Under the pieces are notes generated by a model that saw nothing but the letters and a program-made list of their open reading frames with translations, did not search any database and was not told where the DNA came from. The position numbers and the translations under genes are program-made. Below, piece after piece: positions 27,672 through 37,999 of a stretch of 64,000 nucleotides of DNA (positions are counted from its first letter, which is position 1; the number at the start of each line of letters is the position of its first letter). The stretch is from JBBPYC01 sp038200275 (GTDB lineage: Bacteria > Pseudomonadota > Gammaproteobacteria > Burkholderiales > Burkholderiaceae_C): NCBI GenBank assembly GCA_038200275.1, contig JBBPYC010000098.1:81287-145286 (forward strand). The letters are read 5' to 3'.

Positions 27672-29378
27672 TCAAGCTGAGGCGGCTCGCGCCGGCTGCT
27701 CTGCTTCCTGCAACGCGCGCCACATCACCTTGCCACTGCCGCTTTTCGGCAGCGCATCGACGAGCTGCACGATACGCGGCACCTTATAAACCGCCATGTG
27801 CTCGCGGCACCAGTCGATGATGTCCTGCTCGCTGACCCGGCCTTTGGCATCGCCGCGCAGCACCACCACGGCTTTCACCGATTCGCCGCGGTAGTCGTCC
27901 TTGGTCGAAATGATGCAGGCCTCAGCAATCGCGGGATTGCGAAACATCAACGCTTCGACTTCGGCTGGCCAGACCTTGAAGCCGCTCGCGTTGATCATGC
28001 GTTTCAGCCGGTCGGTCATGAAGAAATAACCGTCCTCGTCGACCCGGCCCAGGTCGCCGGTGCGCAAGAACGGCTTGCCGTCCAGTTCGATGAATGCGTC
28101 GCGCGTTGCATCGGGCTGCTTCCAGTAGCCGCGAAACACTTCCGGGCCGTTCGTGACGATTTCACCCGATTCGCCCGCGGGCAACTCTTGCAACGTCTCC
28201 GGGTCGATCACACGCGCATCGGTGCTCATGTACGGAATGCCGAGGCACTGCTGCTTTGGATGATCGGGCGGGTTGCTGTGCGACGGCGCTGCCGTTTCGG
28301 TCATGCCGTAACCCTCCACATAGCGTAGCCCGTACAGATCAAGCAGCCGCTGCGCGACCGCCTGCGGCATGGCAGCCCCGCCACCACCAATGTAGACCAG
28401 ACTCGTCAGGTCGTACTTGTCGAAGTTCGGGCTCGCCAGCAAATCCATCACCATGGTCGGGATGTTGGTCCAGTGCGTGACGGACCATTTGGAGATCGCG
28501 CGGCCCGCAAACTCACGCTCCCAGCGCGGCATGATGATCAGCGTGGCGCCGATGTAGATGCTGGTGTGCATCAAGCTCACCATCCCGGTGATGTGAAACA
28601 TGGGCACCACGGCGAGCGTCACGTTCTCGGGCGTGCCGTTGCCCCAATAGGCACTGGCCACCGCGTTGTGGTTGATGCTGGCGTGCACATGCATGCAGCC
28701 TTTGGGCAGCCCCGTGGTGCCGCTGGTGTAGGGCAGGATCGCCAGGTCTTCCGGGCCGACGCTGGGCGCGGGCGGCGCGTCGTTCGTGTTGAGTGCATCG
28801 ATCCAGTGCATCGCCTTGCCGCCGTCGAGCGTCGGCAGGTCGTGCCGGGTCAGCAACCAATCGCGCCAGACGGCAGGTGGTGCGTCTTCGTTGGTGACGT
28901 CGGCATCGAACGCATCGGTGAAATGCGTGACGATCATGTGGTCCAGCCGCACCGCCGGCTCGAGCTGGTTGTTGGCCTTGGTCAGTTCTTCGGCGAGGTC
29001 GGCGGTGGTGATCGCGACCTTCGCATCCGGGTCGGTGATGTAGTGCTTGAGCTCCTCGGCCTTATTCATCGGGTTGACCGGCACCACCACCGCGTTCGCA
29101 CGCAGGATCGCAAAGTGCGCGATCACAAGCTGCGGGCAGTTCTGCATGCTCAGCAGCACACGGTCGCCCTTGTCCACCCCGAGCGCGTGCAACCGCGCGG
29201 CCAGCCGCTCGACCTGGTGCATCAGTTGCGAATAGGTCGTCACGGTGCCGAAGAACACCAGCGCCTCCTTTTCCGGATAGCGGCGCGCGTTGACCGCCAG
29301 GTTGTCCCACAACGGTGTGACCGGTGGGCGAATCGCAAAAGGCAATCGGGCCGGCCAGAACTTGTAATGCGCGCGCAT
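27672..29378 (-). CDS. Long-chain fatty-acid--CoA ligase (AMP-binding)
   Basis: This ANL-family acyl-CoA synthetase has 568 residues. It has the adenylate motif YTSGTTGLPKGCMH, the GYGMTETA motif, the RTGDLGRVDEDGYFF hinge and a C-terminal lysine in KSGSGKVMWR. It resembles long-chain acyl-CoA ligases of the FadD/AlkK type. Chain-length preference cannot be read. The start at 29378 (MRAHYKFWPARLP) has AGGAG upstream; an in-frame extension beyond it is not conserved in character. It lies 98 bases downstream of purL on the same strand. Confidence 0.88.
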   Translation of the reverse strand: MRAHYKFWPARLPFAIRPPVTPLWDNLAVNARRYPEKEALVFFGTVTTYSQLMHQVERLAARLHALGVDKGDRVLLSMQNCPQLVIAHFAILRANAVVVPVNPMNKAEELKHYITDPDAKVAITTADLAEELTKANNQLEPAVRLDHMIVTHFTDAFDADVTNEDAPPAVWRDWLLTRHDLPTLDGGKAMHWIDALNTNDAPPAPSVGPEDLAILPYTSGTTGLPKGCMHVHASINHNAVASAYWGNGTPENVTLAVVPMFHITGMVSLMHTSIYIGATLIIMPRWEREFAGRAISKWSVTHWTNIPTMVMDLLASPNFDKYDLTSLVYIGGGGAAMPQAVAQRLLDLYGLRYVEGYGMTETAAPSHSNPPDHPKQQCLGIPYMSTDARVIDPETLQELPAGESGEIVTNGPEVFRGYWKQPDATRDAFIELDGKPFLRTGDLGRVDEDGYFFMTDRLKRMINASGFKVWPAEVEALMFRNPAIAEACIISTKDDYRGESVKAVVVLRGDAKGRVSEQDIIDWCREHMAVYKVPRIVQLVDALPKSGSGKVMWRALQEAEQPARAASA

Positions 29379-29476
29379 GAAAACTTGTCTCCTTCGATGG
29401 GTCTGGGTTTGCCAACAGCTTATCCGACCACGCCAAGTAAACCCGAGTCGCCAGCGCACGTGACTCCGCGGTTGCG

Positions 29477-32400
29477 CTAGCCGACCCAGTGCCGCGCGTT
29501 GCGCCACATACGCATCCAGGGGCTGGCCTGCGCGATCGGTCCATTCGTCCAGCTCATCTGCACATTGCGAAACACGCGCTCCGGGTGCGGCATCAGCGCA
29601 GTGAAGCGGCCATCTGCCGTGGTCACGCCGGTCAAGCCGCTGGGGCTGCCGTTCGGGTTGAATGGATAGCGGGTGGTCGGCACGCCGTCGTTGTCCGTGA
29701 AGTGCATGGCAGCCACCACGCGTTGCTCATCGCCCCGCCCCGCAAAGTTTGCAAATCCTTCGCCGTGCGATACCGCAATCGGCAACCGGCTGCCGGCCAT
29801 GTCGGCAAAAAACAGGCTCGGCGAATCCAGCACTTCGACCATCGACAAGCGGGCTTCGAAGCGCTCACTGACGTTGGTGGTGAAGCGCGGCCAAGCCTGC
29901 GCACCCGGGATGATGTCGGCGAGTTCGGCCAGCATCTGGCAGCCGTTGCACACCCCCAGCGCGAACGTGTCCGGGCGATTGAAGAAGGATTGAAATGCAT
30001 CGGCAAGTTGCGGATTGAACAGGATGCTGCGCGCCCAACCCACACCAGCGCCCAGTGTGTCGCCATAGCTGAAGCCGCCGCAGGCAACCACGCCTGCGAA
30101 GTCGGCAAGGGTTGCCCTGCCCCTCTGCAGATCGGTCATGTGCACATCGAACGCCTCGAAGCCGGCCGCATCAAACGCATAGGCCATCTCGACGTGCGAG
30201 TTGACGCCCTGCTCGCGCAGCACCGCGACCTTGGGGCGGGTGAGATTGAGGAAAGGCGCTGCCACGTCATCGGTCGGGTTGAAGCTCAGTGACACGTGCA
30301 GCCCCGGGTTGGACGCGTCACCGGTTGCGGCATGTTCGGCGTCGGCGCAGGCCGGGTTGTCGCGCTGTTGGCAGATCTTCCAGCTCACGCTGTCCCACAC
30401 TTGATGCAGATCAACCAGCGGCGCGCCGTAGACCCGCTTGGCATCGCGCCAGACCTGGATTTCGCCCTTGCCGGCGGCCATCGTCGAGCCTTGCGGCCGT
30501 GTCTTGCCCACGTAATGGCTGTGGCGGGAAAGGCCGTGCGTGCGCAGCGTCTGCATGACACCGTCGCGCTCCGCTGTGCGCACCTGCAACAGCACGCCGA
30601 GCTCTTCACTGAACAACGCTTTCAGCGTCAGTTCTTCGCGCCGTACGCTGACTTGCGCTGCCCAGTTCTTGCTGTCGCCCCAGTCTGCGCGGCTGTCACT
30701 GATGCCGTCGCCTTCTGTCACGAGCAGGTCCACATTGAGTGCCACGCCGACATGGCCTGCGAACGCCATCTCGCACGCACACGCGAACAAGCCGCCGTCG
30801 CTGCGGTCGTGATAGCTCAGAATTTTCCGCTGCGCGCGCAATTCGTTCACTGCAGCAACCAGCGCGACCAAGTCCTGTGGGTGGTCCAGATCGGGCGCAT
30901 CCGCACCCATCTGGTTCAGCGTCTGCGCCAGGATGCTGCCGCCCATGCGGTTGCGGCCCCGGCCGAGGTCGATCAGGATCAGTGTGCTGTCGGGCTCGTC
31001 GGCATCGAGCTGCGGCGTCAGCGTGCCGCGCACGTCTGCAAGCGTCGCAAACGCGCTCACGATCAGGCTGACCGGTGACGTCACTTTCCTCTGCGCACCG
31101 TCCGGCGGCTGCCACTGTGTGCGCATCGACAGCGAATCCTTGCCGACTGGAATCGAGATGCCCAGCGCCGGGCACAACGCCATGCCGACCGCGCGCACCG
31201 TCTCATACAACGCTGCGTCCTCGCCCGGCTCACCGCAAGCGGCCATCCAGTTGGCGGACAGCTTGACTTTGCCCAGTTCAATCGGCGCCGCCAGCAAATT
31301 GGTGATGGCTTCACCAACCGCCATGCGGCCCGATGCGGCCGCGTCGAGCACCGCCAGCGGCGTGCGCTCGCCCATCGCCATCGCTTCGCCGGCGAAGCCC
31401 ACGTAGTCGGCCAACGTGACGGCGCAATCGGCTACAGGCACCTGCCAAGGCCCGACCATCTGGTCGCGGTGACTCAAGCCGCCCACCGTGCGGTCGCCGA
31501 TCGTGATCAGAAAGCGTTTCGATGCAACGGTCGGGTGTGCGAGCACGGCGATGGCGGCTTGCTCCAACGTGATGTCGGACAAGTCAAGAGGCGGGAAGTG
31601 CCGCACCACGGTCTGCACGTCGCGCTCCATCTTCGGTGGCTTGCCGAGCAGCACTTCCATCGGCATGTCAACGGGTGTGGTGCCTGCCGCCGACGCGCCT
31701 GCCGTCACCACGAGTTGTCGTGCTTCGGTGGCGGTGCCGACCACCGCAAACGGGCAGCGCTCGCGCGCACACAACGCCTGGAAAGCGTCGAGCGACTCGG
31801 GCGCAATCGCAAGGACATAGCGCTCCTGGCTCTCGTTGCACCAGATTTCCTTCGGGGCCAGCCCGGTTTCCTCGAGCGGCACGGCGGACAAGTCGAACCG
31901 CGCTCCACGGCCCGCGTCGTTGGTCAGCTCGGGGAACGCGTTCGACAAACCGCCCGCACCGACGTCGTGAATCGCAAGGATCGGGTTGGCTTCGCCGAGC
32001 GCCCGACAACGGTCGATCACCTCTTGCGCCCGGCGCTCGATCTCTGGATTGCCGCGCTGCACCGAATCGAAGTCGAGCTCGGCCGCGTTCGCGCCACTGG
32101 CCATCGAACTCGCTGCGCTGCCGCCCATGCCGATGCGCATGCCAGGGCCGCCGAGCTGGATCAGCAAGCTGCCGGCGGGAAATGCAATCTTGTCGGTCAT
32201 CCGCGCATCGATCACGCCAAGGCCGCCCGCGATCATGATCGGCTTGTGATAGCCGCGCTGAACCGAGTCAACGTCGGAGACCGCCGCCTGCTCGAACTCG
32301 CGAAAGTAGCCGCACAGGTTGGGCCGGCCAAACTCGTTGTTGAACGCGGCCGCGCCGAGCGGCCCCTCGGTCATGATTTGCAGCGCAGAGGCGATGTGCG

Positions 32401-33517
32401 CGGGCCGGCCGAACGCGCTGCCCCACAGTTTGGACACGGTGAAACCCGAGAGGCCCGCCTTGGGCTTCGAGCCGCGGCCGGTGGCGCCTTCGTCCCGGAT
32501 TTCGCCGCCCGCACCGGTCGCCGCACCGGCAAATGGCGAGATCGCTGTGGGGTGGTTGTGCGTCTCGACCTTCATCAGCACATGGCTGATTTCACTATTC
32601 TTTTGATAGCTAAAGGATAAGCCTTCACTAGCGCCATCGGGCGTTTTGGCTGCAAAACGCTCAACCACTTGGCCCTGCATCACCGAAGCGTTGTCCGAAT
32701 ACGCGATGACCGTGTGTTGCGGGCTCACATTGTGCGTGTACCGGATCATCGAAAACAGGCTGCGCGGCTGCAGTTCGCCGTCGATCACAAACGATGCGTT
32801 GAAGATCTTGTGGCGGCAATGTTCGCTGTTGGCCTGCGCGAACATCATCAGTTCGACGTCGGTCGGATTGCGGCCCAACTCGCGAAACGCGTCGACCAGA
32901 TAGTTGATCTCGTCGTCGGCCAGTGCCAAGCCGAAGCGCTGGTTCGCTGCCACCAACGCCTGCTGGCCGTCGGCAAGCACATCCACCGTCTCCATGGGCG
33001 CGGCAGCCAGCGCATCGAACAGCGCGAATGCATGCTGACGCTGCCACAGCACGGTCTCGGTCATGCGGTCGTGCAGCAGCGCCGCGACTGCTTCCTTCTG
33101 CGCTTGGGACACCACCGCCTTGCCGATCAGTGGCTGCTTGACGGCCACGCGGTACTCAGTGACGCGCTCGATCCGGCGCACACCGAGGCCGCAGTTGTGC
33201 GCAATGTCGGTCGCCTTCGATGCCCACGGCGACACGGTGCCCAGCCGCGGCGTGACGACGATCAACGCACCCTCGGCCGACCCCGCATACGGTTCGCCGT
33301 AGTCGAGCAGTGCGGTCAGTCGCTGCTGCTCGCCCGCATCGATCGGCGCGTCGGCAAGCACCAGATGCACGTACCGGGCTGAGACCCCGTCGATGCGCTC
33401 GTGCACGCGTTTCAGTGCGGGAAGCAACTGCTGCGCACGAAACTCCGACAGCGCGTTGCCGCCTTCGATTGCGGTCAGGTGGCGGGAAGAATTCGGGTCT
33501 TGAGGGTGCAGGGTCAA
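29477..33517 (-). CDS. purL: Phosphoribosylformylglycinamidine synthase
   Basis: This is the large single-chain PurL that makes FGAM from FGAR, glutamine and ATP in purine synthesis. It has 1346 residues. The N-terminal PurS-like region starts at AIEGGNALSEFRAQQLL. The two AIRS-like ATP domains follow, with DVGAGGLSNAFPE and PVGKDSLSMRTQW segments. The C-terminal glutaminase domain holds the nucleophile in GVCNGCQML and the His-Glu pair in MPHPERVFR. No ATG suits the N-terminus. TTG at 33517 gives MTLHPQDPNSS, and homologues in this order often begin MTLH, so this start is favoured. An ATG at 33682 would add 55 unrelated residues. Confidence 0.95.
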   Translation of the reverse strand: MTLHPQDPNSSRHLTAIEGGNALSEFRAQQLLPALKRVHERIDGVSARYVHLVLADAPIDAGEQQRLTALLDYGEPYAGSAEGALIVVTPRLGTVSPWASKATDIAHNCGLGVRRIERVTEYRVAVKQPLIGKAVVSQAQKEAVAALLHDRMTETVLWQRQHAFALFDALAAAPMETVDVLADGQQALVAANQRFGLALADDEINYLVDAFRELGRNPTDVELMMFAQANSEHCRHKIFNASFVIDGELQPRSLFSMIRYTHNVSPQHTVIAYSDNASVMQGQVVERFAAKTPDGASEGLSFSYQKNSEISHVLMKVETHNHPTAISPFAGAATGAGGEIRDEGATGRGSKPKAGLSGFTVSKLWGSAFGRPAHIASALQIMTEGPLGAAAFNNEFGRPNLCGYFREFEQAAVSDVDSVQRGYHKPIMIAGGLGVIDARMTDKIAFPAGSLLIQLGGPGMRIGMGGSAASSMASGANAAELDFDSVQRGNPEIERRAQEVIDRCRALGEANPILAIHDVGAGGLSNAFPELTNDAGRGARFDLSAVPLEETGLAPKEIWCNESQERYVLAIAPESLDAFQALCARERCPFAVVGTATEARQLVVTAGASAAGTTPVDMPMEVLLGKPPKMERDVQTVVRHFPPLDLSDITLEQAAIAVLAHPTVASKRFLITIGDRTVGGLSHRDQMVGPWQVPVADCAVTLADYVGFAGEAMAMGERTPLAVLDAAASGRMAVGEAITNLLAAPIELGKVKLSANWMAACGEPGEDAALYETVRAVGMALCPALGISIPVGKDSLSMRTQWQPPDGAQRKVTSPVSLIVSAFATLADVRGTLTPQLDADEPDSTLILIDLGRGRNRMGGSILAQTLNQMGADAPDLDHPQDLVALVAAVNELRAQRKILSYHDRSDGGLFACACEMAFAGHVGVALNVDLLVTEGDGISDSRADWGDSKNWAAQVSVRREELTLKALFSEELGVLLQVRTAERDGVMQTLRTHGLSRHSHYVGKTRPQGSTMAAGKGEIQVWRDAKRVYGAPLVDLHQVWDSVSWKICQQRDNPACADAEHAATGDASNPGLHVSLSFNPTDDVAAPFLNLTRPKVAVLREQGVNSHVEMAYAFDAAGFEAFDVHMTDLQRGRATLADFAGVVACGGFSYGDTLGAGVGWARSILFNPQLADAFQSFFNRPDTFALGVCNGCQMLAELADIIPGAQAWPRFTTNVSERFEARLSMVEVLDSPSLFFADMAGSRLPIAVSHGEGFANFAGRGDEQRVVAAMHFTDNDGVPTTRYPFNPNGSPSGLTGVTTADGRFTALMPHPERVFRNVQMSWTNGPIAQASPWMRMWRNARHWVG

Positions 33518-33712
33518 AGCCGAACAGGCTGCGGGAACCTGCCTGTGGTCAAAGCAATGGATTTTAATAAGCCAGCCGTGCCATGCGAGCCAGCAGGGAC
33601 TCGAACGATCTACCACCAGGGTGCTGCGCTCGCACGGAGGGCTTGCGACGAACGATGTTTTGCGGCAGGGAGCGCGCGCCATGTTCCGGCCCGCCTGAGA
33701 TAATCAAGCCCT

Positions 33713-34582
33713 ATGGCCATTACCTACAAAAATGCCGAAGGCGTGCACGGCATGCGCGTTGCAGGACAGCTCGCTTCTGAAGTCCTCGACCACCTGACGC
33801 CGCACGTGAAGCCCGGTGTTACGACGAACGAACTCGACCGGCTCGCGCACGACTACATCACCCAGGTGCAGGGTGCGATTCCGGCGCCGCTGAACTACCA
33901 GCCGCCCGGCTACATCCCCTATCCGAAATCGATCTGCACGTCGCTCAATCACGTGGTCTGCCACGGGATTCCGAACGACAAGCCGCTCAAAAAAGGGGAT
34001 GCACTGAACATCGACGTCACCGTCATCAAAGACGGCTGGCACGGCGACACGAGCCGGATGTTCATGATCGGCGAAGGCTCGATCGCGGCCAAGCGTCTCG
34101 CGGCGCTGACCTACGACGCCATGTGGCACGGCATCGAGCAGGTGCGACCTGGTGCGCGGCTCGGGGACATCGGCGCTGCGATCCAGAAGTTCGCCGAAGG
34201 TCACGGCTGCTCGATCGTGCGCGAATTTTGCGGCCACGGCATCGGCAACAAGTTCCACGAGGAACCGCAGGTGCTGCACTACGGCAAGCGCGGCACGTTG
34301 GACGAGATCGTGCCGGGCATGACCTTCACGATCGAGCCGATGATCAATCTGGGCAAACGCGATGTGCGTGAACTCGGCGACGGCTGGACCATTGTCACGC
34401 GCGACCATTCGCTGTCCGCGCAGTGGGAGCACACGGTGTTGGTCACAGAGACCGGCTACGAGGTGCTGACGGTATCCGCCGGCAGTCCCGCGGTGCCCGA
34501 CTTCGTGCGGCAGCCGGCGGGTCAGGCCAGCGCCGCGGTGGCGGCGGTGGCCGCAGCGGTGACCGCTTCTGCGATAGGCTGA
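33713..34582 (+). CDS. map: Methionine aminopeptidase, type I
   Basis: Map removes the initiator methionine from nascent proteins. The 289-residue chain has the pita-bread fold motifs: HGIPNDKPLKKGDALNIDVTV with the first metal Asp, GHGIGNKFHEEP with the metal His, FTIEPMIN and QWEHTVLVTE with the metal Glu residues. It is about 20 residues longer than E. coli Map because of an Ala/Val-rich C-terminal tail. It is divergent from purL and is followed after 7 bases by glnD, so the two are probably cotranscribed. Confidence 0.96.
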   Translation: MAITYKNAEGVHGMRVAGQLASEVLDHLTPHVKPGVTTNELDRLAHDYITQVQGAIPAPLNYQPPGYIPYPKSICTSLNHVVCHGIPNDKPLKKGDALNIDVTVIKDGWHGDTSRMFMIGEGSIAAKRLAALTYDAMWHGIEQVRPGARLGDIGAAIQKFAEGHGCSIVREFCGHGIGNKFHEEPQVLHYGKRGTLDEIVPGMTFTIEPMINLGKRDVRELGDGWTIVTRDHSLSAQWEHTVLVTETGYEVLTVSAGSPAVPDFVRQPAGQASAAVAAVAAAVTASAIG

Positions 34583-34589
34583 GCCGATC

Positions 34590-37286
34590 TTGGCTGCGGC
34601 GCTGCAGGCAGAGCCGATCAGCCGGGCGGACCGGCGACGCGACTACGTTGCCGCCAAAGCCGAGCTGCTGGCACCGGTCAAGACACGCGCATCGGCTGCG
34701 CGCGTCATCCGCTCAGCGTTACGGCAGATGTCGACGCTGGCCGATGAGGCGTTGTGCACGGTTTGGCATGACGTGGGTCTGGACACCCCATTCGCATTGG
34801 TCGCAGTCGGCGGCTTCGGCCGCGGCGAGCTGTTTCCGCATTCGGACGTCGATGTGCTGTTGCTGCTGCCGGATGGCGCCGAACCCGGTACGGACGCCGA
34901 ACTCACGGCCAGGCTCGAAGCGTTCGTCACCGGTTGCTGGGACGTCGGCCTTGAGATCGGCTCCAGCGTGCGCAGCATCGACGACTGTCTGGTCGAAGCG
35001 GAGAAAGACCTGACGGTACAAACCTCGCTGCTTGATTCCAGGCTCGTGGTGGGCGACTCCGCGTTGTTCGACGAATTTCGCACCCGCTTCTCTGCTGCGC
35101 TGGACCCGCAGGCTTTCTTCATCGGCAAGACGCTCGAGATGCGGCAACGCCACAGCAAATACGAGGATACGCCCTACGCGCTGGAGCCGAACTGCAAAGA
35201 GTCGCCTGGCGGTCTGCGCGACCTGCAGGTGATCCTCTGGGTGGCCAAGGCGGCCGGCTTCGGCACGAGCTGGGACGACTTGGCAGCAAACGGCCTGGCC
35301 ACGCCGTTCGAGGTGCGTCAGTTGAAGCGCAACGAATCGCTTTTGTCGCTGATTCGCAGCCGCCTGCATCTGCTCGCGCGCCGCAGAGAAGACCGGCTCG
35401 TATTCGACCTGCAGACGGCTGTTGCCGAGTCGTTCGGATTTCACTCGGTCACCCCGGGAGGCCAGCGGCTGCCGATCCGTGCGTCAGAAGCGTTGATGCG
35501 GCGCTACTACTGGGCCGCCAAGGCGGTCACGCAATTGAACCGGATCCTGATGCTCAACATCGAGGAGCGGCTCGGGCTGCAGTCGGGCGGCGTGCGGCGC
35601 ATCAATGCGCGCTTCAATGCGCGGGCCGATCTGATCGAGGTGGAGAGCGACGACCTCTACATTCGCGATCCGCACGCGATTCTCGAGACGTTCTTGCTGT
35701 TCCAGACCCATGTGGTGCGTGGGTTCTCCGCCCGCACGCTGCGCGCGCTCTACAACGCGCGGCACGTAATGGACGACGCGTTTCGCGCCGACTGGGTGAA
35801 TCACGCGACCTTCATGCAGATCCTGCGGCAGCGTTCGGGCATCACGCATGTGCTGCGGCTGATGAACCAGACCTCGGTGCTCGGGCGCTACTTGTGGGCG
35901 TTTCGCGGCATCGTCGGGCAGATGCAGCACGACCTGTTCCACGTCTACACGGTGGACCAGCACTGCCTGATGGTGGTGCGCAACATGCGGCGTTTCTTCA
36001 TGGCCGAACATGCGCATGAATATCCGTTCTGCTCCGAGCTGGCCGAGCGTTGGGACAAACCCTGGCTGCTATACGTGGCCGCGTTGTTCCACGACATCGG
36101 CAAAGGCCGCGGCGGCGATCATTCGGAACTTGGCGCACGCGACGCGGTGATCTTCTGCGAGCAACACGGCATCGGGCTGGACGACACCCGCTTGATCGAG
36201 TTCCTGATCCTGCATCACCTCTCGATGAGCCGCGTCGCGCAAAAGGAAGACCTGAGCAACCCAGCCGTGGTGGCTGCATTCGCTGAGCTGGTCGCAGATG
36301 AGCGTCGCCTGACCGCGCTGTACCTGCTCACGGTGGCCGACATTCGCGGCACGTCGCCAAAAGTCTGGACGGCCTGGAAGGGCAAGCTGCTGGAGGATTT
36401 GTACCGCTCCACCCTGCGCCAGTTGCAGGGCAACTTGCCCGACACCCAGACCCAGGTCAGCGTGAAAAAGCGCGAGGCACTGGTGCTGTTGCAACTGCAC
36501 GGCGAGCCGCACCGCGCGCATGAGCCGCTTTGGGCCACGCTCGACGTAGGCTATTTCATGCGCCACGAAGCAGCCGACATCGCCTGGCATGCACGGCAGT
36601 TGTCACGGTTTGCCGAACGCCTCGATGCCCCCCGACGCAATGGCAATGCGGTGGCCGGGGTGGCTGGGGTCGAAGCGCCTGGCATGGTCAAGCATCCGCT
36701 CGTGGTGCGCGCGCGGCATTCGCCGCAGACCGAGGGGCTGCAGGTGCTGGCCTACACGCCGGACCGGACTGACCTGTTCACGCGCATCTGCGGTTACTTT
36801 GATTCGGCCGACTTCAACATTCTCGATGCGCGCATCCACACCACGAAAAACGGCTGGGCGCTGGACACGTTCCAGATCGTCACGACGATGCTGCCCGAGC
36901 ACTACCGCGAGCTGACGTCGATGGTCGAAGCCGGGCTCACGCAGGCGCTGCGGAGCGAGGCGCCCCCGCCGGTGCCAAGCCGCGGTCGGGTTTCGCGCCG
37001 GGTAAAAAGCTTTCCGATCGCGCCGCGGGTCGAGTTGCAGCCCGACGAACGCGCCGAGCGCTGGCTGCTCAGCATTTCGGCAAGCGACCGCGCTGGGCTG
37101 CTTTATTCGGTGGCGCGCGTGCTGGCGGCACACCATCTCGACGTACACCTTGCCAAGGTCGTCACGCTGGGTGAACGCGTGGAAGACACGTTCTTGATCA
37201 GTGGGCGCGAACTGGCCACGAACCGCAAACAGCTGGAGATCGAGACCGAGCTGCTGCGGGCGTTGTCGGCAGCGGACGCAGGCTAG
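34590..37286 (+). CDS. glnD: Bifunctional uridylyltransferase/uridylyl-removing enzyme GlnD
   Basis: GlnD senses glutamine and uridylylates or deuridylylates the PII proteins, setting nitrogen assimilation. The 898-residue chain has the nucleotidyltransferase motif GGFGRGELFPHSDVD at 74-88. An HD hydrolase domain carries LFHDIGKGRGGDHSE (about 505-520). Two C-terminal ACT domains follow (about 735-805 and 825-895). Translation appears to start at a TTG 7 bases after the map stop; no ATG fits the conserved N-terminus. The spacing suggests translational coupling with map. Confidence 0.95.
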   Translation: MAAALQAEPISRADRRRDYVAAKAELLAPVKTRASAARVIRSALRQMSTLADEALCTVWHDVGLDTPFALVAVGGFGRGELFPHSDVDVLLLLPDGAEPGTDAELTARLEAFVTGCWDVGLEIGSSVRSIDDCLVEAEKDLTVQTSLLDSRLVVGDSALFDEFRTRFSAALDPQAFFIGKTLEMRQRHSKYEDTPYALEPNCKESPGGLRDLQVILWVAKAAGFGTSWDDLAANGLATPFEVRQLKRNESLLSLIRSRLHLLARRREDRLVFDLQTAVAESFGFHSVTPGGQRLPIRASEALMRRYYWAAKAVTQLNRILMLNIEERLGLQSGGVRRINARFNARADLIEVESDDLYIRDPHAILETFLLFQTHVVRGFSARTLRALYNARHVMDDAFRADWVNHATFMQILRQRSGITHVLRLMNQTSVLGRYLWAFRGIVGQMQHDLFHVYTVDQHCLMVVRNMRRFFMAEHAHEYPFCSELAERWDKPWLLYVAALFHDIGKGRGGDHSELGARDAVIFCEQHGIGLDDTRLIEFLILHHLSMSRVAQKEDLSNPAVVAAFAELVADERRLTALYLLTVADIRGTSPKVWTAWKGKLLEDLYRSTLRQLQGNLPDTQTQVSVKKREALVLLQLHGEPHRAHEPLWATLDVGYFMRHEAADIAWHARQLSRFAERLDAPRRNGNAVAGVAGVEAPGMVKHPLVVRARHSPQTEGLQVLAYTPDRTDLFTRICGYFDSADFNILDARIHTTKNGWALDTFQIVTTMLPEHYRELTSMVEAGLTQALRSEAPPPVPSRGRVSRRVKSFPIAPRVELQPDERAERWLLSISASDRAGLLYSVARVLAAHHLDVHLAKVVTLGERVEDTFLISGRELATNRKQLEIETELLRALSAADAG

Positions 37287-37410
37287 GCGGGGTTAGGGCG
37301 CTGCGGGGCCGGGCCACAACCGAATGTTTGCGTTGGTCGACTCGCATGTCACATGTTGGCCATCCACCAATCCATGTTGCGGACGTCGCCAAATCGTGGC
37401 ACCCCGACGG

Positions 37411-37968
37411 TCAGTCGTCCGCTGTATCCAGGCCTGGAAACAGCACGTCGGTAAAACCAAGCTGGGTCAAGTCGCGCATGCGGGTCGGATACAGCCGGCC
37501 AATCAGGTGATCGCATTCGTGCTGGACGACCCGTGCGTGGAAACCATCGACAACACGCTCAGGAATTGCCTCACCGTAGCAGTCAATCCCGGCGTAGCGA
37601 ATGCGCCGAAAACGCGGCACCAGCCCGCGCAGGCCCGGCACCGACAAGCAACCTTCCCAGCCGTCTTCCTGCTCGGCTGTCGTCTCCTCCCCGAACGCCA
37701 GGGGCTCGACGATCGGGTTGCACAGCACGGTGCGCGGCACCGACGGCGCATCGGGATAGCGCGGATTCGGCTCGCCGCTACCAAAGATCACAAGCTGCAG
37801 GTTGACACCGATCTGCGGCGCCGCAAGCCCGGCACCATCGGCGGCTTGCATGGTGTCGAGCATGTCGGCCACCAACCGATGCAGCATGTCGCTGTCGAAT
37901 TCGACAACCGGCTCCGCCACGCGCAACAGCCGCGCGTCGCCCATCTTCAAAATCTCCCGGACCGTCAT
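37411..37968 (-). CDS. def: Peptide deformylase
   Basis: Def removes the formyl group from N-terminal formyl-methionine. The 185-residue protein has all three signature motifs: GAGLAAPQIG (45-54), EGCLSVPG with metal ligand Cys107, and QHECDHLIG with His150, catalytic Glu151 and His154. The ATG at 37968 gives MTVREILKMGDARLLR, the usual start. It lies convergent to glnD, across 124 bases in which I see no feature. Confidence 0.96.
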   Translation of the reverse strand: MTVREILKMGDARLLRVAEPVVEFDSDMLHRLVADMLDTMQAADGAGLAAPQIGVNLQLVIFGSGEPNPRYPDAPSVPRTVLCNPIVEPLAFGEETTAEQEDGWEGCLSVPGLRGLVPRFRRIRYAGIDCYGEAIPERVVDGFHARVVQHECDHLIGRLYPTRMRDLTQLGFTDVLFPGLDTADD

Positions 37969-37999
37969 CGCATAAGTGCTGTGGGCCGCTGTCGAGGCC

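Noticed and set aside
33590..33680. Possible tRNA gene on the minus strand: GTTCGAGTCCCTGCTGG resembles a T-arm.
   Set aside because: The five bases on either side of the T-loop do not pair, and no anticodon or D arm can be found at the right distance.
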